From Euborellia annulipes (Eukaryota; Arthropoda; Insecta; Dermaptera; Anisolabididae), in assembly GCA_023213315.1 (NCBI GenBank), contig JAKCPI010005475.1, positions 1 to 64,000 on the forward strand: a stretch of 64,000 bases of DNA. The letters run 5' to 3'. Below are positions 1 to 11,207 of this stretch, piece by piece. The notes under the pieces were generated by a model. That model made no database searches and was not told the origin of the DNA. It saw only the letters and a list, made by a program, of their open reading frames with translations. A program made the translations under genes and the position numbers. Position 1 is the first letter of the stretch; each line of letters begins with the position of its first letter.

Positions 1-124
1 AGAACCAAAGTTGTCCATCCTGCGGAAAAGGCGTTGCCCTGATGCCTGTATATCCCTATATATGTATATGTGTTTGGAAAATTTCGGGGGGGCGGGCCCC
101 CTCCCCCCCTTAAATACGCCCCTG
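1..124 (-). mobile_element. hAT-like MITE, truncated by window edge
   Basis: The right part reads as the reverse complement of the MITE at 5527-5972. Both have the terminus CAGGGGCGTATTTA, a G-rich then C-rich subterminal stretch, and an AAATTTTCC plus TATAGGGATATA interior. The terminus is at 124; the other end lies outside the window, so no TSD can be checked. No coding capacity. Confidence 0.7.
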
Positions 125-1612
125 CTGAGCGATAAACTGCTCAGTTCCACGCACTTTATTCCCAGACAAGCAAAAGTTTTTTAATTCGCACGGATTAACT
201 GCGTAGTTATCGCTCAGTTTCTCCAGTTCTCTCGAGTCAGTGGAGCGTGTTGACCACAAAATTTAAAGAAGGGAAACAGTCAATTCATTACTCAATAAAA
301 TATACTGTTTTATAATCATAAAAAAAAGATGTCTTTCTTAGTTCCATTGAGGCTTATCATAATTTGCTTGAATTGTGGGACGTGTCTTGCATTGCATATT
401 TAAATCGCCTAAAAAAGCAGCGGCATACGAAGTACAGCACATTGCTACTCTTCTTTCTATCTACGGTATAAGTTATGGAGGGAGGATAGAGAGAGATTCA
501 CAGCTTTTCGCAGAATAATTCGAAAAATTTTATTTGTAATGGTGAGAATTTTATCAGTCAGGTATATTTTAAATACTCTTATTTATGTTTGAAACTTTTA
601 TTTTATAACATAATTAGCAATGAATAATACTGAAACCCCTGCAGACTAACATCCGGCAACCAAATGTACACTCATAAATAAATTATGTAATATTGAGTAT
701 TTATTATGTTTATCTTTGACAAAACCAATAAGTAAGTATTAAAGCAATTATATATTGAAGATATTTTTTTAATAATTAAAAAAAAAAAGTTATATTCGCA
801 TGATAAATTATAACTTTCTATTTGATTTCTCCCCTCATCCTAGTTATTAATGATAGATAGCCAACCAACATTGAAAATCAATCCACAAAACAAAAAAAAA
901 CAACTTCTTTTGTCTTAGAAGCTAATAACAATAATATCGAGGGGTATGTCAAATCAGGGACAAGTTTTTCCAATTGATGGCAACAAAACCCGACAGAAGA
1001 TTAATTAAAATGTATTGGAGCCTGTGGCAGACGAACGGGTTCCATTTGAAAGGCCAGATCATTAGCAGCAACCGCGCTGCATGGACTTTTTTTTTCCTTA
1101 AAAATAATTTTTAATTGGATTGATTTATGCCATTATTGCCATTGCATCGCCAACTAAGAATCCTAATAAGAAAGTGAGCCGAATTAAAAGAGAGAATATT
1201 TTTACATAAAATTTATTGAATATTTAAAAAAAAAATCTGGTGTGATTAACCGCATATCAAGATTCGATGTTGAACGGATCATTCGTAGCCAAACCTATCC
1301 CTGGTCTACCATGGTTTGATAAGTTTCCAGATTCATCCAGATCAATAATCACATTAATGAACCGCTTAAGAATCAACCATACTCGAGCATATACACCTTT
1401 CAGGTATTAATATAGTTCCAAATCTTCTTTGTCCTTGCCTAACATTCCACGCAACACCGTACCACATTATATTTGAATGCCCGTTACATAATCGTTAGAG
1501 ACCCAGAGAGACTTAAAAGAAATGGCACCTAATTTTAGGGACCTTACCTACATTATAAAATTTTTAAAAAACCCAGAGAGAAATACAATGGAATTAATCG
1601 GCTCCTTCATAA
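125..1612. other. AT-rich intergenic sequence, no gene seen
   Basis: No convincing exon, RNA gene or repeat from the families described here. A short moderately GC-rich patch lies at about 1020-1080, and homopolymer A runs are common. It may contain old diverged repeats that I cannot recognise. Confidence 0.5.
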
Positions 1613-1696
1613 AAAATCTCGACATCGAATTTTTGGCATGATCGCAATACTTTCGCTCTCTATATATTTCATATATAGGGTAAGAGAAAGTAAAAA
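1613..1696 (-). repeat. HP element, 5'-end fragment
   Basis: Reads on the minus strand as the 5' palindrome (TTTACTTTCTCTTACCC, AT-rich loop, GAGAGCGAAAGTATTG) followed by the conserved block AATTCGATGTCGAGATTTT. The remainder of the element is absent, so this is a truncated copy. Confidence 0.75.
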
Positions 1697-1900
1697 CAAT
1701 AAAATATTATTATAATTATTATTTATTATTTTATTTATTATCGACTGCGGATGAAGCCATCCAGCAAACAATATTATTAAGTTAATATAAAAAAAAAAAA
1801 ACTTGTTTGTACTTATACCATATTTCTTAGTATTCTTATTTATTTGTATCCTTATTTGTTTGTAGTCATATTTATTTATACTCTTACAAAAAATGTATGG

Positions 1901-2171
1901 GCCCACGGGGCTTAGAGTAGTTGGTAGCGTGCCTACCTTCTATACCGAGACAGGTTAGGACCCCAGGCAGTCCGATGATTTTATTTAAGGCATTTGGATA
2001 CCAAATGACTTAAATAAAAATGCCTGGACCCCCAATTGATATATTAAACATATTGAGTATCGGAAAAGTCTTAAATGGCCTCAGTTGCCGAAAAGATTGT
2101 GTGAATGTGAGTGTGAATGAGAAAAAAGTGTAAATGTTTTTTTATAAAAAAAAAAAAAAAAAAAAAAAAAA
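1901..2171 (+). repeat. SINE-1 copy (tRNA-derived), complete
   Basis: The tRNA-like head has an A-box-like GAGTAGTTGGTAGCG and a decayed B box (GGTTAGGACCC). The body follows: GGCAGTCCGATGATTTTATT, a short palindrome around CATTTGGATACCAAATG, the shared core (AAATGGCCT...GCCGAAAAG), a GTGTGAATG-rich stretch, then a poly-A tail. Short matching TGTATG flanks may be the TSD. Non-coding Pol III retroposon. Confidence 0.85.
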
Positions 2172-4107
2172 TTGTATGAAGGCATGTTGGCTCTGCCTTT
2201 TACCTAATAAAAAAAAAAAAAAACGCATTTCACACAACTTTCCCTCATCTTCTGTGCTATTATTATAAACCAGAATTTGTATGTCGACATATTTTTTCTT
2301 TTTGCTAGTGCACCCACAAGTAAAAAAATCACTGAACAAAAGATTTCAAAAGATCAAAGAGATTTAATTATAACGTAAGGTGATTTGAAAAGTTCGAAAA
2401 TTCACGTTCAAAAATAAAACTTTGTTAAAAGACAAAGAAAATAGTTTCAAAAGTCAATCAATTTTACATGACTTTCATGAATATCACATTTGGTCTCTGG
2501 GTGTTGGGGGGGGGGGGTGTATGTGTGAGGAGGCCCATTTGGAAGGGGTGTGATATCTTTCTTTGAAATGATTTTTTCGGGCTTTTTAAAAATAATCAAA
2601 ATTATCATTATACATTTAATATTCTTGAATCATCATCCCGTTTAGAAGTTAGAGGTATTGTTATGGTTCAGCTTAAAAGTCAAGCAAAGTTAATAAGTAT
2701 CCAGTATAATAATAATAATTAGAAATATATTTTTTAAAACCTATATGCATGATGAATGCTAGTTATAAATATTTTAATAGATAAAATAATAAATTCATAT
2801 ATTGAATAGTAAAAAGTGTAATATTTACTTTTTCTTCTGATTTCGTCATACAGAGCCAAAAGAGTTTAAGTGACGACAGGGTAAGACGAGCGAAGCGAAT
2901 AAGGCGTTGACCGCCCTAAAATTTTAATTAAAATATTTTAGCAAAAAAAAAAAAAAAAACACCAATTACTCTACTGTGTAGAAAAACATTTAATAAAATT
3001 TTAATTATTCACTGGTTAACTTCATAAAGTTGACTATTTAAGGATAAACCAGTTAAATATGAATATAAAATGTGTGTCAAATTTTGTTTGTGCGAGTAAC
3101 AAAAAAAAAAAGATTTGAAAACAATGATATATGGACCCTGTTATGCAATGGTGTGTCAAACACCAAACATAGAGTTTTGAAAAAATCAACAATAAATTTT
3201 TTTTTTTATTTTATTTTTATAATTTTTTTTTTTTAATTTGTAATAAAATTTAATATAAATTTTTTTTTATAATATATAAAAAAAAATATTACAAAAAAAT
3301 TTTTAAAAAAAATTTTCTTTTTAATTTTTATTGAATTTTTTTTTAAAGAGGATATATAGTAGGATATAAATTATTTTAAATCATCGGTGGGTATAAATAG
3401 CCATAAGAGGAAGGGACTACATATAAGCTCAGGGGTGTCTTTGGGTAGTCGGTGGTTGATTAATCAGATCCCGTCACTTGAGGTGATTCCCTAGAAGGGG
3501 ATTGATTGTCCCCCAGATCCCCTCATAGGAATAATCAGGAACATTCCCAGACGAATTTGTCACTCGCTTGAGTCCTGAAGAGGCACAGGATGCAAATGGA
3601 CCAAATCTTGACCCAAAGCCAATATGAATATCAACGATTAATATTACACTACGACGACTTTTATTTATTCTCTCTCTCTCTCTCTCTATTTTTATCTCTC
3701 TATTCAACTGAACCATCACTAATTAGTACAAAAAAAATTCAATAAATTAGTAAAAAAAAAAAAAGGAGGAACGTTAACTAGAGACTCTGTTCTCAAGAAT
3801 GCTTTGGGGTCTAATTGGTGCCGCCCTCGGTATTCAAGAGGAAACTCTTGCAATTAAGGGTCCCATCTTCTCGAAATAACAAAATATATGTTTTTCTAGC
3901 GTTTAATTGCAAACTCACCTCTTTCTCCTCAAATACGAAATCTTAAATGATCTCAAAATATAAACTCATTAGAGAGAAAACCAAGTTCCAAAACTTTTTT
4001 TTTTTATGAGTCGATCTCCTATATCTTCCTCCATCTTCCTTGTAGACATTTATTTCCATTTTTTGTTTCATTTTTTGAGAATAAACCCTATTCGCAAGAA
4101 CCTATGA
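2172..4107. other. AT-rich intergenic sequence
   Basis: No gene recognised. Contains a G11 tract near 2508-2518, long A/T runs (3200-3345 is almost only A and T), and a GC-richer unique patch at 3400-3620 ending in a (CT)n tract at 3669-3687. The patch at 3400-3620 is open on the minus strand for about 80 codons but resembles no family known to me. Confidence 0.45.
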
Positions 4108-4187
4108 ACGATTGGGGACTGGAGGGGGAAAGTAAGGTCCGCCGACCCCGCACCGCGGGATTAAGGCAAATAAAGAAGAAGAAGATG
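4108..4187 (+). repeat. GAA element, 3'-end fragment
   Basis: Matches the 3' part of the copies at 4682-4902 and 33475-33712: GGAGGG(G)AAAGT, then GTCCGCCGACCCCGC, a small GC hairpin (CCGCGG), TAAGGC and a tail of AAG units. 5'-truncated, as usual for a retrotransposon copied from its 3' end. Confidence 0.7.
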
Positions 4188-4502
4188 AATACTCATTCTT
4201 TGAGTACATACATAGGTCTACTTTAAATACAAAAAAATAAAATATAAAATTATTATAATTCAAATTTAATCAATATTAAAGAATTAGAAATAATACTAAT
4301 TAGCTATGAAAAAGCTAATCAAGATTCTTATTAAAAGTAAAAGTTGCTTTTTTTTTGTAATTTTTACTCTAATTTTCCTTGTTTGGAATTTTTTTTGCTT
4401 TTGTCATAATGTCTTCTAAATTTTGTCCATTTTCCAGGCACATTCTACTGGTGCCAAAGGTCAAGGGTTCGCATCCCATCCCAGGCGAGGATTTTATTTA
4501 GA

Positions 4503-4641
4503 TTTCTTGAGTGTGGAAGTGGCTGTGATTAATTGCCTGATGATGGTCAAATAAATTTGGACCGAAACGTCGCGAATATCTGGGAGTTTCATTGTTTTGG
4601 AGACGCTCCTTCCTGGCTGCTACCTCCTGCCATTCTTTTAA
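4503..4641 (+). mobile_element. PLE-like fragment with hammerhead motif
   Basis: Sits inside the SINE-2 and is bounded by direct repeats beginning GATTTTATT on both sides (about 4492 and 4642), which look like a TSD. It carries the hammerhead-like motif 4530-4577. Penelope-like retroelements are known to carry hammerhead ribozymes near their terminal repeats. No reverse transcriptase or GIY-YIG sequence is present. Confidence 0.55.
4530..4577 (+). ncRNA. Hammerhead ribozyme-like motif
   Basis: Core CTGATGA at 4537-4543, stem II GGTC/GACC (4545-4548 with 4560-4563) extendable by AAAT/ATTT, then GAAAC and GTC (4564-4571). Stem I forms between TAATTGC before the core and GCGAATA after GTC, with one mismatch and one wobble. 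Stem III is only A-U and C-G with no loop, like the dimer-active variants known from Penelope-like elements. One extra base lies between CTGATGA and stem II. Confidence 0.6.
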
Positions 4642-4681
4642 GATTTTATTTAGATTCATTTGGGTACCAATCAATTGGAAT

Positions 4682-4902
4682 TCGCTCAGGGGCCCACTTC
4701 TTGTGAGTAGGTGGATGGCGACACGAACTACCCGAGCTGGGACAGACAGTCGTTCAGTTCTTTGTATGTCTGTCTCTTCCTTCCTCTTTTCAACAGACTT
4801 CAGGCCGTCCTATTTCTTCCCGTCGGAAAAACGAATGATAGGGTAGAAAGTTAGGTCCGCCGACCCCGCATCGCGGGAATAAGGCTAGGACTAAAGAAGA
4901 AG
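4682..4902 (+). mobile_element. GAA element, complete with 16-bp TSD
   Basis: Flanked by a perfect 16-bp TSD, ACCAATCAATTGGAAT, at 4666-4681 and 4903-4918. Begins TCGCTCAGGGGCCC and ends AATAAGGCTAGGACTAAAG plus AAG units. Paralogues at 33475-33712 (-) and 35286-35512 (+) share the same order of blocks. The long TSD and simple 3' tail indicate target-primed reverse transcription. It could be a SINE or a LINE 3' end; no Pol III boxes are evident to me. Confidence 0.75.
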
Positions 4903-5526
4903 ACCAATCAATTGGAATAAATAGGGACGTGGTCTAAGTGAGGACTGATGCTGAAAAAGACCTTAAAAAAGGCATATTCTACCTTTTTTCGGCTCTAGCT
5001 ATATTCTTTCAAAATAATTGATAAGTAAAAAACTTATCTAATTTGTTGGGTTGTACATTAACGAATTGGGGTTAAATATTTAAATATTGTCAATATCTTC
5101 AATCATAGATAATAGACGAGTTATAATAATACTGTTTATAATGTTTATAATAATAGTAAAGATTCATTTTTAAAAACTGGAACTCTGAGAAGGCGTGGCT
5201 TGATTTTTTATTTTTTTACTAATAACTCAAAAATAATATAAAATGAGCTTGTTTTGTTTCAATTAATTAAATATTCATATTCGTTTCAAAATTTAATAAA
5301 TTCATATTATTAATGAAAAAAAAAACTAAATTAATATTTTAGTAGGTGTTTTTTTATTCTAGAAAACATATAATTTATTTTATATTGATAAATGAATAGT
5401 CTATACCCGTATATTGACATTAGTTCTAACTAAACCATGTTTTTAATTCACTAGGTCTATTTGATATTTGAAATTCGAAATAGTATGAATATTTTTGTAA
5501 TAAAATAATATTACATATGTTATAAA

Positions 5527-5972
5527 CAGGGGCGTATTTAGAGGGAGTGAGGGGGCCCGGGAAATTTTCCAAGTGCAAATACATAGGTATATAGGGATAT
5601 AGACATCAGCGGGGCTTGCCCCCCCCCTGCTCCGAAATGTTTAATATAGCTCCGAGAAAAATTTTTTCCGCGGGGCGGCAAAAATTCCGTGACCCTAAAA
5701 AAAAAAGATAAAATGATTTAGCACAGACGTAAAAAAATTTTCCGCAGGGTGGAAAAATTAGGTTCCGCAAAAAGGAAAATGTTCCACGGGGCGGCAAAAA
5801 TTTTGTGTCTCTAAAAAAAAAGGTAAGCCTAAAATGATTTTCACAGTCGGGAAAAATTTTTTTCCGCAAAAACGCGGAAAAAATTCAGTTTCTTTAAAAA
5901 AAAATTTCCGCAGAAAAGTCTTTGTGTTCAGGCCCCCCCCCCCCCCGAAAAAAATTTCTATATACGCTCCTG
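5527..5972 (+). mobile_element. hAT-like MITE with perfect 8-bp TSD
   Basis: TIRs CAGGGGCGTATTTAGAGG and (reverse complement) CAGGAGCGTATATAGAAA, flanked by GTTATAAA at 5519-5526 and 5973-5980. The 8-bp TSD and CAGGGG terminus fit the hAT superfamily. The interior contains repeated units with TTCCGC(A/G)GGG(C/T)GG on the minus strand. No transposase; the minus-strand open frame is fortuitous. Confidence 0.85.
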
Positions 5973-6546
5973 GTTATAAATATGGAAGAGGCAATGGTTA
6001 AGAAAAGGTGAGGAATAGAGAATCCGCCTCAGTCGAACTCGAAATATGTCTGTAACTTTTCTATAGGGAAATCTATGAGGAGAAAGCATAAAATGAGGGT
6101 GAAGTCCCCTTAATAACACTTCTCTCCATTTTTAATCCCCCGGCAAAATTAAAAAAAATTCATTTTGTATTGAAAAGTTAATATTTCGACCCATAAAATT
6201 TAATTAAACAGTTTTTATTTCAGAATGGTACATCTCAAGGTGGGGCCAACCTATGTAGATACAGTCGACGCTACAAGAGCCTGATGTGTTCGAGAGTGGA
6301 GCCTTGAGCTTAGGCTATCAAAATACTTAGCCGTCATAAATGTTGTTTTAAAAGTAGTTTTTCCACTTCATTTGCATTAAAAAAAAAAAGATAATATATT
6401 TATTTTTAAACTATTTGTTTGATTGACTAAGCTCAGAGCTCCACTGTCGAATACTTGTGGAGCCTACTGTACATATTTAGGGGTTCAATCTTCATACATC
6501 TCGACTCCAACTTGATACATCTTGAAATAAATTATAATACTATTAA

Positions 6547-6965
6547 CCCAGTCAAATTAGGGTTTCACCTCGGAATGAAAGATAATGAGCTGAAAATTCG
6601 AAAACTTTAGAATTTTGCAATTGCTCGCCTTCGGCGAGTTGCGAAATTTCCAAGCAAGAATAAATTTGATTCATTTGCTTGCCGAAGACGAGCAAGGGGG
6701 TCCAGGGGGCGTAGCCGAAGGCTTTATCACTTGCAAATGTATAATATGCGATATATGAATGATAAATAAAGATATCATTAAAATATATTATTTTCGTATA
6801 CAAGTCTTTTCTACCTAAAATATAATCAAGATATTGATATAAAAAACAGAATTAAAAGTATAATATCTCAATATATAGTTAAATATAAGAGTTAAAGATA
6901 TATAATTAAATATAAATAATTTTTCATTCCGAGGTTGACCCTTATTTTCACCTAATTTGACTGGG
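6547..6965. mobile_element. Short TIR element (CCCAGTCAAATTAGG)
   Basis: Exact 15-bp inverted ends CCCAGTCAAATTAGG (6547-6561) and CCTAATTTGACTGGG (6951-6965). Second inverted blocks follow further in: CACCTCGGAATGAAA against TTTCATTCCGAGGTTG. Flanks CTATTAA and CTATATA are only similar, so the TSD is unclear. The interior carries a GAGCAAGGGGGTCC segment. Superfamily not assigned. Confidence 0.75.
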
Positions 6966-8103
6966 CTATATATAAAACCTCTCGACAAGAATATTCGAAT
7001 AAATTTAATTTAGATGAACGGATCCACGGGGGGGGGGAGGGGGGAGTGGCAAAAATGAAAAATGAATGGTGGCAAAAATGAACTGCCTTGGATTATATAT
7101 ATATGTCATGACTCCATTTATATTTATATTTAATATTTTCAAAATTTTATCATTTTATCTACAGTAACATTATGGTAATAAAATTTTTATGTTAACTAAT
7201 AAATTTTGTAATATCCAAAATTTTTGATCATTGACCGAGTTTAGTGTGAGAGTATTATTTAAAAAAATAATAAGACTGGATCTGACTTTCCATACCTCTT
7301 CTTTCCAACGTCAATGTGAATATATCAAATTTTTTTTTATTATTACCTTCGCCTCCTTATTCTCAATAATAAAAGTAACGTTGAGATTTAATATTTTTTG
7401 TCTGGATAAACTTTATTAGAATGAATACTAGTATATATATATATTTTTTTTTTGCTATAGCCTATTAATTAAACACATCAAATATTAATTTATATTAAAA
7501 TGAGATCCATTAATGGATTCCTCGATGGCTAGATTACCCTTATAGAAATGTTCATTTATCAAAATCAAAGTCCCTCCCTCAACGATTCATTAAAAAGTCA
7601 ACAGCTACATGTATTGTTTCCCTCTCGAAATCTCAATAAATAAATTTCCTCTCCAATGAAAGCTTTTAATGATTTAAAAAAAAAATAAAATAACATAGTA
7701 ACAATATTTTTTGATTCCCGTGAGGAAGGAGATCTCTGATTGCAGAAATAGTATCGACCCAACTACGAATACAATATCGTTTTCATTCATTGCCAGAGTA
7801 CAATTGTAGTTGTTGTTGTTGTTCTGGTCAAGGATGTGATAAATCACTCTCGCCTTCTATAAACATCCAGCGAGCCGATAATCCCCATTCCAACACCCTG
7901 TCAAATAAATACATTAAAACACTTCATGTTTTAATCTATCTATTCATATGGAAAAAAAACGCTAGAGAGGGGATTTGACTAATTAAAAAATAAAAATTGA
8001 CTAGTTCTTGACAGAGAAGTATTTCTAAAGATGTTATTAAAAGGGTGACAGACAGCCAAGTTAGAATGAAACGAAATAAAACATGTATTCTTGCCTATAT
8101 ACA
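6966..8103. other. AT-rich intergenic sequence
   Basis: No gene recognised. A G-rich tract lies at about 7028-7048, an (AT)n run near 7432-7442, and a small cysteine-rich open frame at 7790-7978 that is driven by (GTTGTT)n and resembles nothing known to me. Confidence 0.45.
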
Positions 8104-8124
8104 GAATGTATATATATATACATA

Positions 8125-8169
<45 letters not shown>

Positions 8170-9036
8170 AAGTATTGGATTCATATCAAAAATTCAATGT
8201 CGAGATTTTGATGGATATACACGTTTTGAAGTTTTTCGCAACATGGACTGTCTGTGAGTGTGTGTGACTGTGAACAAAATATTTTAAGAACGAAAAGGGT
8301 TAGGAGGAAGAAATTTTATATTTAGGTTAGGCACCTCCTTGGTACCTGACCCGAAACTTTTGAACAAAATCTGCCAAAGAGTATTAGTACTTTATAGATG
8401 TACTTTTTCAATTTTTTTTTCATTTTCTCAAAATTTGCTCTAATGATTTTGATTAAAATTCAAAAATCAATTATTTTTTAGATGCTCTTTAAAATGTATA
8501 TTCTCATTTTGCTCTCAAAATTGTTTGAAGATCACTTTACTTTTGTACTTCATAGGAAAGATAGGAGAAATGGATGCCATGGTAACAAAATATAAATATT
8601 TTCCTAGGCTTATAAATTTTTAATGTGCCCTCGGGTTCGGCGTAGTAGGTAGCGTGCCTACCTCCTATACCAAAGTCGCGGGTTCGGATCCAGGCAGTCC
8701 TATGATTTTATTTAAGCCATTGTGATACTAGATGGCTTAATAGAAATGTCTGTACTTCCAATTGATATATTCATTACAACGGTTATCATCAAAGTCTTAA
8801 ATGGCCTGAGTTGCCGAAAAGACTGTGTGAATGTGTGAGTGAGTGTGAGTGTGAATGAGAAAAAAGTGTGAATGTTTTAAAAAAAAAAATACATCTTGAA
8901 TTTTAATATACGTAGGCCTATCAAAGGAAACTAAATATATCTTGAGACAAAAAAAATCTGGTCTGACAAGCACAATACACAACTTTCGATTACCGAGAAA
9001 GTTGTGTGCTGTGCGACCAGTGACACCACATTTTTT
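8104..9036 (+). mobile_element. HP element, near full length, interrupted by SINE-1
   Basis: The 5' palindrome is expanded by (TA)n at 8104-8160. Then come the conserved blocks: GATGTCGAGATTTTGATGG, GGTTAGGCACCTCC, TCAATTATTTTTTAGATGC, and the 3' hairpin (AATCTGGTCTGAC...GTGACACCACATT, about 8955-9032). A SINE-1 at 8627-8889 splits it between ATAAATTTT and ACATCTTGAATT, which are adjacent in other copies. The HP copy is therefore older than the SINE. Confidence 0.8.
8627..8889 (+). repeat. SINE-1 copy (tRNA-derived) inside an HP element
   Basis: Full-length. A box GGCGTAGTAGGTAGCG, B box GGGTTCGGATCC, GGCAGTCCTATGATTTTATT, the inverted CATTG/ATGGCTTAA pair, core AAATGGCCTGAGTTGCCG, (GTGTGA)n-like stretch and A tail. 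Head and boxes are among the best preserved in the window. Confidence 0.88.
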
Positions 9037-9041
9037 ATTCA

Positions 9042-9088
9042 TATGTCGACATTTCGGTCGAAATTTCGATCTTCTTCAGGACCTAATG
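9042..9088 (-). ncRNA. Degenerate hammerhead-like motif
   Basis: Minus strand: CTGAAGA (fits the CUGANGA consensus), a stem II region around TCGAAATTTCGA, then GAAATGTC, with a 3-bp stem I (GTC/GAC) around it. The C-G pair of stem III is replaced by U-G. Probably an inactive PLE-derived remnant. Confidence 0.35.
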
Positions 9089-9754
9089 GAATATATGTCT
9101 AAAGATAAAATTAATTATGGAGAAAAAGCTTTATTATTTTTTTCCATTTTAGTAAGTATATGATTTAGAAAAAAAAAGGGCAAACAAAAGGAGAAGACTT
9201 GGCTCTCTTTTACTTTTTCCCTTCATAATTTTCAAACTCTCTAAAAAGCTTAAAAAAAAGTTCATTTTACTTTTAGTGGTTCGTGCTTGAGAGCAATTTA
9301 ACTTTTTAGACTGATTGCCTTTTAGTGTTATCTTTGAAGAATTAGTAAAGGATAATCTTTATTTATTCAGCTCACCCTTTTTAGAGCAACAACAAATTTA
9401 TTTTAAGTCTTCGATTTTCGCAACTTCACTGGATAAATTAATAATGGAAAATCCACCCATCAGTTTACGTTGTTTTCACTTTCAATAAGAGTCAAATTAT
9501 TTTTAGATAAAACTACAATACTAATTATATTAATAATTTTTTCTGTCCCCAATGCTATGGCAGGCTTAGTGTTGGAATTCTTGCCCCTTTAGCTTGGGGT
9601 CAGGGGTTAGGTTCCAAGGGCAAACACCAATTAAAACTAAAATTTTTTAGTTGGTGGGGGTGATTATCCCTCTCCCCCTTTTGCCTCCCCAAATGAATAT
9701 ATTTAAAAAATTATAAAATATATAACGTTTAAAATTTTAATAATAATCTGTATA

Positions 9755-10234
9755 TTACTTTCTCTCACCTATATATGTTAATATATAGAGAGAAAGTAGG
9801 CTATTGGTTTCATATCAAAAATTCGATGTCGGGATTTTGATGGATATATACGTTTTGAAGTCCCCGGAGTCCAAAAAAGTGGTTTTCGCAGCATGGTCTA
9901 TCTGTCTGTGTGTGTTCATTTTAAAGCATGAAGGGATTTAGCTTGGCCAAAAAGTATTAGTACTTGCTGATGTATTGTTTTCAGTTTTTTTCGATTTTCT
10001 CAAAATTCGCTCTAATGGTTTTGATTAAAATTCAAAAAGCACACTTTACTCTTGTACTTCAGAAAATAGAAGAAATGGTTGCCATGGTAACAAAATATAA
10101 ATATTTTCTCATGTTTATAAATTTTATATCTTGAATTCAAATGTGCCGTAATGTTGGAAACTAAATATGGGTCGACACAAAAAATCTGGTGTGACAAGCA
10201 CAGAACAACTTTCGATTACCAAAGGTAAGAGAGA
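9755..10234 (+). mobile_element. HP element, internally deleted, 3' end cut
   Basis: Starts with the palindrome TTACTTTCTCTCACC...GAGAGAAAGTA and continues through GATGTCGGGATTTTGATGG, CAAAATTCGCTC, TGCCATGGTAACAAAATA and the left half of the 3' hairpin (AATCTGGTGTGACAAGCAC). It stops in GGTAAGAGAGAAG followed by a G10 tract, so the right hairpin arm is lost. Confidence 0.8.
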
Positions 10235-10912
10235 AGGGGGGGGGGGGTTGGACCTGCTTGGCTACAGCTCTTTAGCCTTATATACAAATAATATTGTAAT
10301 GTCTAAATTAAAAAAAATTAAATAAATAATGAGTAATCTGTTAATTCAGTAGATTTAATCTTAATATATTAAATGGTGAACAAAGTAGAAAAAAAAAAAC
10401 ACCCGGTATTTTTATCTAAATGAAAAATGAAGTCTCTTCTAGTTGACATCTTACCTTGTCTTAATCTTTTTGACATTAATATCTTATAAAATTAAGCATA
10501 AATTTCGTGAGAGAGACATTTAAAATCGCTGTAAATCAAAACGATTACTTTCTAATGTGGCTCTGATTAGCGATCCTGTCGAGGCGCTCAACTCGTGTAG
10601 CGGTCAGATAGCAGATAAAAGACGACGTTTATTGGCACTATCAATTCCGTTAAGGAGTGTCTTTTGTATATATTAATAAAATTAAATTAGCTGGTCAACG
10701 GCCTTTGAATTTAGAAAAAGAAGTTTGATTCAAAGAAATTAAAAGAGGGTTTGGCGATTAGTACCCTTTCCCCGAGCTTTATTTAAATAAAGAAAAAGTA
10801 CATGGTGACCGAACGACGGAGTTGAAAGGCATTAACTAAAAGTAGGATCTTTACTATAAAACATCAGTAAATGTATCATGGACACTTGAGGGACTTCCAA
10901 CAATCAGATGAT

Positions 10913-11168
10913 TTTTTTTTTTTTTAAACACTCACACTTTTTTCTCATTCACTCTCACATTCACAGTCTTTTCGGCAACTTAGGCCATTTAAGACTTTTT
11001 ACGATAACCGTTATTTAATAATATATATTTATTTGGGGTCCAGGCATTCTTATTTAAGCCATTTGATATCCAAATGGCTTAAATAAAATCATCGGAATGC
11101 TTGGGGTTCGAACCCCGCGACGTTTGGTATACGAGGTTAGCACGCTAATCTACGCCAAGCCCCGAGGG
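10913..11168 (-). repeat. SINE-1 copy with perfect 12-bp TSD
   Basis: Flanked by CAATCAGATGAT at 10901-10912 and 11169-11180. Minus strand: CCTCGGGGCTTGGCGTAG head, B box GGGTTCGAACCCC (best in the window), palindromic CATTTGGATATCAAATG, shared core, and poly-A (T run 10913-10925). Clear evidence of retroposition by a LINE partner. Confidence 0.92.
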
Positions 11169-11207
11169 CAATCAGATGATAAAAATAAAAACTTTCATAA
11201 TGTGTTT

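Larger units (their letters stand above)
4428..4985 (+). repeat. SINE-2 copy split by two insertions
   Basis: The head (4428-4500) carries a B box, GGGTTCGCATCCC. The middle piece 4645-4681 has GGTACCAATCAATTGGAAT and the distal piece 4903-4985 has ACCAATCAATTGGAAT, AAATAGGGACG(T)GGTCTAA and a decayed core ending in GAAAAAGACC. Joined, the pieces follow the order of the uninterrupted copy at 50756-50935. The breaks coincide with a PLE-like insertion and a GAA-element insertion. Confidence 0.75.

Noticed and set aside
5606..5869. 87-codon minus-strand open frame
   Set aside because: Lies wholly in a MITE and consists of repeated TTCCGC-type units; no coding signature.
8627..8700. Functional tRNA gene
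   Set aside because: A and B boxes are present but the head cannot close an acceptor stem and is fused to a SINE body with poly-A; many diverged copies exist.
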